From positions 62,001-126,000 of the forward strand of contig NC_019974.1 in the NCBI RefSeq assembly GCF_000328685.1: 64,000 bases of DNA, in the 5' to 3' direction. A model generated the notes under the pieces. It saw only the letters and a list, made by a program, of their open reading frames with translations. It was not told the DNA's origin and ran no database searches. Source of the DNA: Natronococcus occultus SP4 (lineage in GTDB: Archaea > Halobacteriota > Halobacteria > Halobacteriales > Natrialbaceae). The translations under genes were made by a program, and so were the position numbers. Below are positions 58,559 to 64,000 of this stretch, in pieces (position 1 is the first letter of the stretch; every line of letters starts with the position of its first letter).

Positions 58559-60190
58559 TCAGGGAGCCGCACCCGAGGCGTCGGGCAGGGTGAGCCGGAA
58601 CGTCGTCCCCTCCTCCGGATCGGGCTCGATCCAGATCTCGCCGCCGTGGCGCTCGACGACCCGCTCACAGAGCGCGAGCCCGATCCCCGTCCCCTCGTAC
58701 TCCTCGTGGCTGTGCAGGCGCTCGAAGACGTCGAACACGCGCTCGCGGTCGTCGGGATCGATCCCGATGCCCGCGTCGCTGACCGAGATCACCCACTTCC
58801 CGTCACTGCGGGAGACGGATTCGGCAGCCTCCGGCGTCGAGCCACACGCGGTCTCTCGCTCGGCCGTGATCCGCACCGTCGGCGGCCCGTCGCCGCTGTA
58901 CTCGACGGCGTTCTCGAGCAGGTTCTGGAACACCTGCCGGAGCTGGTCGTCGTCGCCCTCCACCCGGGGGAGCGAGCCGATCGATATCGACGCGTCGGTC
59001 TCCTCGAGCCGGAACTGCAGGTCATCGACGACGTCCTCGAGGACGGCCTCGAGGTCGACGGGCTCGAAGGGATCGCCCTGGGTTTCGACCCGAGAGTACG
59101 CGAGCAGCCCCTCGATCATCTCGCGCATCCGCTCGGCGCCGTCGACCGCGTACGCGAGAAACTCTTGGCCGTCCTCGTCGAGGTCGTCGTCGTAGCGCCG
59201 CTCGAGAAGGGAGAGGTAACTCGAGACCATCCGCAACGGCTCCTGGAGGTCGTGGGAGGCTGCGTAGGCGAACTGCTCGAGTTGCTCGTTCGAGGCCTCG
59301 AGGCGCTCCCGGTAGCGCTGCCGTTCGATCTTGTACCCGACCCAGTTCGCGAGCAGTCCGACGAACGTCCGTTCCCAGTCCGAGAACCCGCCGGGACAGG
59401 GATCGCGGTCGTAGAAACAGAACGTGCCGTACACCGAGCCGTCGACGAAGATCGGCGTACCGAGATAACACTCGACCGCGGGCGCTCCGTTCGCCACCCC
59501 TTCGTCCGGTTCGGGCGCGTCGGAATCGGCTCCGACGTCGTCGATCGTGACCGTCCGTCCCGTGTCGACGACCCGCCGACAGTTCGTTCGATCGAGCGCC
59601 ACCGTCCGTCCCGCCTCGAGACCGATCCCCTCGGCCGCGTCGACGGCCTCCAGCGTGTACTCGTTGGTCCGCTCCTGTACCGACGAGAGTGTTCCACACT
59701 CGGTGCCGAGCGTCTCGCGGACGATACTCAACAGCCCCTCGATCTGCTTGGCGAGCGGTCGGTCGGCGTCTGCGAGAGCCTCGTAGGCGTCCTGGAGCGC
59801 GCGCTCGCGCCGCCGAATCTGATTCTCGCGCCGGACGCGGTCGGTTACGTCCCGGAAGTGAACTGTCACCGCTGATTCGCCGGGGTAAACCCGCAGCTCG
59901 TACCAGGCGTCCAGCGAGTCGAAGTACTCCTCGAACCTGATCGACTCCTGGGTTTCGAGGGCGTGTTCACACCCCTCGCGAACCGTCGCTCCGATCCCGT
60001 TCGGGACCGCCTCCTGAACTGCCGTACCCCGAAGGTTCGCCTCGCTGGCGTCCAGTACATCCTCGCCCGCAGCGTTACAGAACGCGATCCGAAACTCCCC
60101 GTCGAGCCCAACTACCGCGTCGGTGATCCGCTCGTACGTTCGTACCGCACCGTCGCCGCCCGGGGTCGTCGACCCCGATCGTTCACCCAT
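58559..60190 (-). CDS. sensor histidine kinase: PAS - GAF - HisKA - HATPase
   Basis: 543 residues, soluble. Residues about 15-115 form a PAS domain (ERITDAVVGLDGEFRIAFCN), about 135-290 a GAF domain (LGTPIFVDGSVYGTFCF). HisKA has phospho-acceptor His313 (AASHDLQEPLRM). The HATPase has NLLENAVEYS, DAGIGID and GTGIGLALCERVVERHGG. The ATG at 60190 gives the start MGERSGST. From the GAF C-terminus to the end it is a close paralogue of the kinase at 3.6-5.6 kb, but the first sensor domain differs. No response regulator is adjacent. Confidence 0.9.
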   Translation of the reverse strand: MGERSGSTTPGGDGAVRTYERITDAVVGLDGEFRIAFCNAAGEDVLDASEANLRGTAVQEAVPNGIGATVREGCEHALETQESIRFEEYFDSLDAWYELRVYPGESAVTVHFRDVTDRVRRENQIRRRERALQDAYEALADADRPLAKQIEGLLSIVRETLGTECGTLSSVQERTNEYTLEAVDAAEGIGLEAGRTVALDRTNCRRVVDTGRTVTIDDVGADSDAPEPDEGVANGAPAVECYLGTPIFVDGSVYGTFCFYDRDPCPGGFSDWERTFVGLLANWVGYKIERQRYRERLEASNEQLEQFAYAASHDLQEPLRMVSSYLSLLERRYDDDLDEDGQEFLAYAVDGAERMREMIEGLLAYSRVETQGDPFEPVDLEAVLEDVVDDLQFRLEETDASISIGSLPRVEGDDDQLRQVFQNLLENAVEYSGDGPPTVRITAERETACGSTPEAAESVSRSDGKWVISVSDAGIGIDPDDRERVFDVFERLHSHEEYEGTGIGLALCERVVERHGGEIWIEPDPEEGTTFRLTLPDASGAAP

Positions 60191-60222
60191 TTTGGATACG
60201 TAACGTGCGTATGATAAATAAA

Positions 60223-61695
60223 TCACTCGTCACCGACGTCTCGCCAGTCCGGTGCCGTCGAGTACGGCCGCGGGGACAGCTCGTCGAACGCCGCGTAGAC
60301 GACCTCCGAGAGCGCCGGGTGGACGTGAACCGGGTCCACGACGTCCTCGACGGTGCCACCGCCGTCCATCGCGACGACGACCTCCTGGATCAGCGTCGAC
60401 GCCTGCGGACCGACGATCTGACAGCCCAGGATCTCCCCGTCCGGCGCCGCGAGGACTTTGACGAACCCCTCGTCGGGATCGAGGATCAGCCCCAGCGGCG
60501 CGGCGTCGTAGCTCACGCTGGCCGACTCGTACTCCCGGCCGGCGTCCTCGAGCTCCGACTCGGTCCGGCCGACGCTCGCGACCTGCGGCGAGGTGAAGAT
60601 CGCGTGGGGCATCGTCCCGTAGTCGACGGTTCGCTCGACCGGCTCGAGGACGTTCGTCGCCACGATCCGCGCCTCGTAGTCGGCGGCGTGCTTGTAGGGC
60701 TCGTCGCCGAGGACGTCTCCCAGCGCCCAGATCCCGTCGACGGTCGTCTCGAGGGACTCGTCGACCTCGACGTGGCCGTTCTCGTCGGTCTCGACGCCGG
60801 CGTTCTCGAGTTCGAGGGTGTCGGTGTTGGGGCGGCGGCCCGCCGCGACCAGGACCTCGTCGGCCTCGAGCTCGACCGCCTCGTCGCCGCCGTCGTCGGA
60901 CGGCTCCGCGGCGACGGTGACCCGCTGGTCGTCCTCGCTCGCTTCGACGGCCTCGTAGCCCGTGTAGAGCTCGCAGTGGCGCTCGAGCCCGTCGGTCACC
61001 GCGGCGCTGACGTCGTCGTCCTCCCGCGGGACGAGCTGTTCGCTTCGGCCGACGATCGAGACGTCGGCGCCGAGCGCGCCGAAGAAGTAGCCCAGCTCGG
61101 CCGCGATGTACCCCCCGCCGATCACGACGAGTTCGTCCGGTCGCTCGTCGAGGTACAGGGCGTCGTCGCTGGTGAGGACGTCGACGTCCTCGAGGCCCTC
61201 GACCGGGGGCATCGTCGGGCGCCCGCCGACCGCGATGACGATCGCCTCGCCACGGATCCGTTCGGGGTCGCGGTCGTCAGCGTCATCCCCGTCCGCGGGC
61301 GCGCCGTCGCGGTCCGCGACGGGATCGATCTCGACCGTCCGCTCGTCGACGAACCGCCCCTCGCCGCGGTACCGCGTGACGCCTTCCGCGTCCTCGAGCG
61401 ACTCGGCTTGCCGCTCGGCCTTCCCGAAGACCGCCTCTTCGATCGAGGACGTGATCTCGTCGTAGGCGACGTCCTCGAGGTCGGCGTCGACGCCGAACCG
61501 CTCCGCGCGGCGGATCTCGTCGACGACGTCGGCCCGGTGGATAAGCGCCTTCGAGGGGACACAGCCCCTGGTGATACAGGCGCCCCCGAGCGGTCCGGGC
61601 TCGATCACGGCCGCCTCGAGTCCCTCGTCGGCCGCCGCGGTGGCTACCTGGCTTCCCGACCCGCCGCCGATGACGACAACGTCGAACTCGTTCAT
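60223..61695 (-). CDS. dihydrolipoyl dehydrogenase-family flavoprotein (pyridine nucleotide-disulfide oxidoreductase)
   Basis: 490 residues. The FAD motif is VVVIGGGSGSQVATAAADEG at about 6-25. The redox disulfide is Cys40-Cys45 (GGACITRGCVPSK). The NAD(P)H motif is VVIGGGYIAAELGYFFGALG, and the C-terminal active-site pair is HPALSE. Ser/Thr-containing ITRG differs from the usual LNVG loop of lipoamide dehydrogenases. In haloarchaea the bis-gamma-glutamylcystine reductase belongs to this superfamily, so that activity is a real alternative. An Asp/Ala-rich insertion lies near residues 130-150. No 2-oxoacid dehydrogenase genes are near. Confidence 0.87.
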   Translation of the reverse strand: MNEFDVVVIGGGSGSQVATAAADEGLEAAVIEPGPLGGACITRGCVPSKALIHRADVVDEIRRAERFGVDADLEDVAYDEITSSIEEAVFGKAERQAESLEDAEGVTRYRGEGRFVDERTVEIDPVADRDGAPADGDDADDRDPERIRGEAIVIAVGGRPTMPPVEGLEDVDVLTSDDALYLDERPDELVVIGGGYIAAELGYFFGALGADVSIVGRSEQLVPREDDDVSAAVTDGLERHCELYTGYEAVEASEDDQRVTVAAEPSDDGGDEAVELEADEVLVAAGRRPNTDTLELENAGVETDENGHVEVDESLETTVDGIWALGDVLGDEPYKHAADYEARIVATNVLEPVERTVDYGTMPHAIFTSPQVASVGRTESELEDAGREYESASVSYDAAPLGLILDPDEGFVKVLAAPDGEILGCQIVGPQASTLIQEVVVAMDGGGTVEDVVDPVHVHPALSEVVYAAFDELSPRPYSTAPDWRDVGDE

Positions 61696-61879
61696 ACCAC
61701 GCATCTAACGGCGAATGCGACCGTAAAACGGCGGGCTGCGCACGAAAACGGGGTCGCAAGACGCAAAGAACAGAGGGGAACGTCATTCGAGTCGTCGACG
61801 TCCTCGTCGGCGGATCCAGTCCGCTGTGGCGATCTCGCTACCCCCTTCCGACAGTAACGATCTCGCGTCTTCGGTGTCG

Positions 61880-62098
61880 CTACAGCCAGTCGTCGCCGGT
61901 GTCGTCCGACTGGCCGTCCGTGTAGGTGGCGACCGCCTCCGCGAGGTTGGCGATCGCCGCCTCCTCGGAGGGACCCTGGCTCGAGACTCCCGTCACCTCG
62001 TCGTCGGCGATGTAGAGGCCGTCCTCGGTTCGGATCGTCACGTCGGCGTCGGCCAGCGCGGGGTACTCGTCGGTATCGACGTCCGGTCTCGTTGGCAT
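61880..62098 (-). CDS. orphan HicB-like small protein
   Basis: 72 residues, acidic. [23 protein letters not shown] and [18 protein letters not shown] follow the HicB-type partial RNase H fold (short form without the C-terminal DNA-binding domain). HicB normally neutralises the HicA mRNA interferase, but no HicA-like gene (GWxxxRxxGSH) was found within the adjacent 180 bp on either side. It is either an orphan antitoxin or an unrelated member of the fold. It diverges from ffh. Confidence 0.7.
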   Translation of the reverse strand: MPTRPDVDTDEYPALADADVTIRTEDGLYIADDEVTGVSSQGPSEEAAIANLAEAVATYTDGQSDDTGDDWL

Positions 62099-62197
62099 GC
62101 TCGAACGTTGTCGGCGGACGGCTGAAATACTCTCCGACGCCGCCGCCGCACACACCGACGGCGGCGACGAGCGGGAGCATGGCGGTCGAGAAAAAGC

Positions 62198-62204
62198 CTT
62201 TAAC
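62198..62204 (+). promoter_or_regulatory. TATA box of ffh
   Basis: CTTTAAC lies 25-31 nt before the ffh ATG, preceded by a purine-rich AAAAAG stretch resembling a BRE. Confidence 0.6.
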
Positions 62205-62228
62205 GCTATCGCCACGTACACCGAGCAA

Positions 62229-63623
62229 ATGGTACTCGACGATCTCGGCACTTCTCTGCGGGGCACGCTGGACAAACTCCGCGGGAAGTCACGCATCAGC
62301 GAGGACGACATCGAGGAGATCGTCAAGGAGATTCAACGCTCCTTGCTTTCGGCCGACGTCGACGTCTCGCTCGTGATGGAGCTGTCGGACAGCATCGAGG
62401 AGCGGGCGCTGGAGGAAGAGCCTCCGGCCGGAACCCCGGCCCGGGACTTCGTCCTCCGAATCGTCTACGAGGAGCTGGTCGATCTGATCGGGGAGTCGAC
62501 GGATCTTCCCCTCGAGGAACAGACGATCCTGCTCGCGGGGCTGCAGGGATCGGGGAAGACCACCTCCGCCGCGAAGATGGCCTGGTGGTTCTCGACGAAG
62601 GGACTGCGTCCGGCAGTCGTCCAGACCGACACCTTCCGGCCCGGCGCCTACGACCAGGCCAAGGAGATGTGTGAACGCGCGGAGGTCGACTTCTACGGCA
62701 ATCCCGACGCCGACGACCCCGTCGAGATCGCCCGAAACGGCCTCGAGGAGACCAGCGAGGCCGACGTCCACATCGTCGACACCGCGGGTCGCCACGCCCT
62801 GGAGGACGACCTGATCGACGAGATCGAGCAGATCGAGGACGCGGTCGAGCCCGACAAATCCCTGCTCGTACTCGACGCGGCGATCGGTCAGGGTGCGAAA
62901 GACCAGGCCCAGCAGTTCGACGAGTCGATCGGCATCGACGGCGTCGTCATCACCAAGCTCGACGGGACCGCGAAGGGTGGTGGGGCGCTCACTGCGGTCG
63001 ATCAGACCGAGTCCTCGATCGCCTTCCTGGGAACCGGTGAGGAAGTTCAGGACATCGAGCGCTTCGAACCCGACGGCTTCATCTCGCGGCTGCTGGGAAT
63101 GGGCGATCTCGGCCAGCTCGCCGAGCGCGTCGAGCGGGCCATGCAACAGACCGACGTCGAGGAGGAAGAGTGGGACCCCGAGGACATGCTGACGGGGCAG
63201 TTCACCCTCAACGACATGCAAAAGCAGATGGAGGCGATGAACAACATGGGTCCCCTCGACCAGGTTATGGACATGATCCCCGGCTTCGGCGGCGGGATCA
63301 AGGATCAGCTCCCCGACGACGCGATGGACGTCACCCAGGAGCGGATGCGGGCCTACAGCGTCATCATGGACTCGATGACCGAGACCGAAAAGGAGTATCC
63401 GAAGGCGATCGGCGCGAGCCAGATCGAACGCATCGCCCGGGGCTCCGGGACCAGCGAGGACCAGGTCCGGGAGCTGCTCGAGCAGTACAAGATGATGGAA
63501 CGTACCATCAAGCAGTTCCAGGGGATGGGTTCGGACAAGGAGATGCAACGGATGATGCAACAGATGCAACAGCAGGGCGGCGGTGGCGGTGGTGGCGGTA
63601 TGGGCGGTATGGGTCCGTTCTGA
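62229..63623 (+). CDS. ffh: signal recognition particle 54-kDa protein Ffh/SRP54
   Basis: 464 residues. The NG domain has P-loop [14 protein letters not shown] at about 102-115, DTAGRH at about 183 and [11 protein letters not shown] at about 241. The methionine-rich M domain runs from about residue 300 and has the signal-peptide groove [17 protein letters not shown] and the RNA-binding region [14 protein letters not shown]. The tail is Gly/Met-rich. It binds the 7S RNA and emerging signal peptides and docks to FtsY, also encoded in this window. The ATG at 62229 has a TATA box 25-31 nt upstream. Confidence 0.98.
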   Translation: MVLDDLGTSLRGTLDKLRGKSRISEDDIEEIVKEIQRSLLSADVDVSLVMELSDSIEERALEEEPPAGTPARDFVLRIVYEELVDLIGESTDLPLEEQTILLAGLQGSGKTTSAAKMAWWFSTKGLRPAVVQTDTFRPGAYDQAKEMCERAEVDFYGNPDADDPVEIARNGLEETSEADVHIVDTAGRHALEDDLIDEIEQIEDAVEPDKSLLVLDAAIGQGAKDQAQQFDESIGIDGVVITKLDGTAKGGGALTAVDQTESSIAFLGTGEEVQDIERFEPDGFISRLLGMGDLGQLAERVERAMQQTDVEEEEWDPEDMLTGQFTLNDMQKQMEAMNNMGPLDQVMDMIPGFGGGIKDQLPDDAMDVTQERMRAYSVIMDSMTETEKEYPKAIGASQIERIARGSGTSEDQVRELLEQYKMMERTIKQFQGMGSDKEMQRMMQQMQQQGGGGGGGGMGGMGPF

Positions 63624-63655
63624 GACCCGCGAGAACGACCCCGATCGATCGCCGC

Positions 63656-64000
63656 TCAGGCGTCGACTGGCCGTCCGTCCTCTGTCGGCGGCGCGATGTG
63701 ATCGACGTAGCTCTCGACGTCGGGCTCGCGGACGCGCACACGAACGGCGATCTCCCCGAGCTCGTCGGGTTCGCCGACCGAGAAGTTGACACGATCCTCG
63801 AACGCCGCCTGCTTTTTCAGCGCGAACGAGAAGGTATCGCCCTCGCGGTTCGCGAAGAACTCGCCGCGGGCGGTGTCGAGGATCTCCTGGCGGTGTAACA
63901 GTTCCGAGAAGTGATCCAGCGAGTGGGCCTCGCCCCTGATCTCGCCGAACTCCTCCTCGAGGTCGGCGTTAGGGAAGACATTCGTGACGGCGTCGGCGAC
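63656..64000 (-). CDS. UPF0201-family RNA-binding-like protein, C-terminal part (5' end outside window)
   Basis: 115 codons are visible, open to the right edge. The conserved blocks are VTNVFPNADLEEEFGEIRGE, SLDHFSELLHRQEILDTARG, FSFALKKQAAFEDRVNFSVG and VESYVDHIAPPT. This is the archaeal UPF0201/DUF54 family, sometimes fused to dephospho-CoA kinase CoaE. It is tail to tail with ffh. Its function is unestablished. Confidence 0.9.
   Translation of the reverse strand, partial: VADAVTNVFPNADLEEEFGEIRGEAHSLDHFSELLHRQEILDTARGEFFANREGDTFSFALKKQAAFEDRVNFSVGEPDELGEIAVRVRVREPDVESYVDHIAPPTEDGRPVDA

Overview
The window is a gene-dense, high-GC (roughly two thirds G+C) piece of a haloarchaeal chromosome. 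The proteins are strongly acidic. Several genes are diagnostic of archaea: RadA, prefoldin alpha, eIF6 next to L39e and L31e, NMD3, a thermosome-like chaperonin, a type IV prepilin peptidase and UPF0201. Others are typical of haloarchaea: an N-terminally extended plant-type 2Fe-2S ferredoxin, a Bat-type HTH regulator, PspAB, DUF5786, and a Tat plus PGF-CTERM secreted protein. Many genes have a TATA-like box 24-32 nt before the start codon, which implies short-leader or leaderless transcripts. A Natrialbales-type genus is plausible, but this cannot be settled from the sequence alone.

Layout. 0-7.5 kb: the end of a PiT phosphate transporter, ferredoxin, prepilin peptidase, HIT protein, a MEDS-GAF histidine kinase, Rieske protein, Fe-S uracil-DNA glycosylase and three small membrane proteins. 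7.7-18.3 kb: IleS, PRPP synthetase, an APH-like kinase, SpoIIM-like protein, DUF5784 and DUF5786 proteins, an NmrA-like epimerase with a coupled membrane protein, and a YkgJ cysteine-cluster protein. 18.4-22.3 kb is the accessory patch: a degenerate tRNA-like element, an Fe-S Rad3/DinG-type helicase, an HTH-10 regulator, a zinc-ribbon ORF whose stop lies inside a mobile-element hairpin, an IS1341-type (TnpB-family) remnant with a well-preserved omega-RNA-like structure, and a 28-aa membrane peptide. 22.3-30.6 kb: NMD3-Taw2, a secreted beta-propeller, HtpX-PspAB, a cytosolic beta-propeller, RadA. 31-39.6 kb: SufU, HD hydrolase, AhpD-like protein, a divergent chaperonin coupled to an unknown protein, formamidase, a winged-helix regulator, SufS. 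39.8-48 kb: DUF424-TPR, a CoA-disulfide-reductase-like flavoprotein, ThpR, the L39e-L31e-eIF6 cluster, prefoldin alpha-FtsY. 48-55.9 kb: a siroheme nitrite/sulfite reductase overlapping an FrhB-like F420 flavoprotein, DUF418, GNAT, HAD, ThiE-ThiM. 56-64 kb: ferritin-like protein, two divergent tandem-domain rhodaneses, a second histidine kinase, a dihydrolipoyl-dehydrogenase-like enzyme, an orphan HicB-like protein, Ffh and the end of UPF0201.

How the genes work together. Both SRP GTPases (FtsY, Ffh) are present. Ribosome biogenesis and translation are well represented: NMD3, eIF6, L39e, L31e, IleS, Taw2. Sulfur and Fe-S handling recurs: SufU, SufS, rhodaneses, ferredoxin, Rieske, Fe-S helicase and glycosylase. 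The most interesting candidate system is the overlapping nirA-frhB pair, which looks like a two-gene counterpart of the fused methanogen F420-dependent sulfite reductase Fsr. Other unexpected structure includes an orphan omega-RNA and a solo right end without any TnpB nuclease, short palindromes placed in non-conserved insertions of conserved enzymes, a tandem scar at the sufS 3' end, and a 9-bp stem-loop upstream of sufS. There is no CRISPR array, no rRNA and no intact tRNA.
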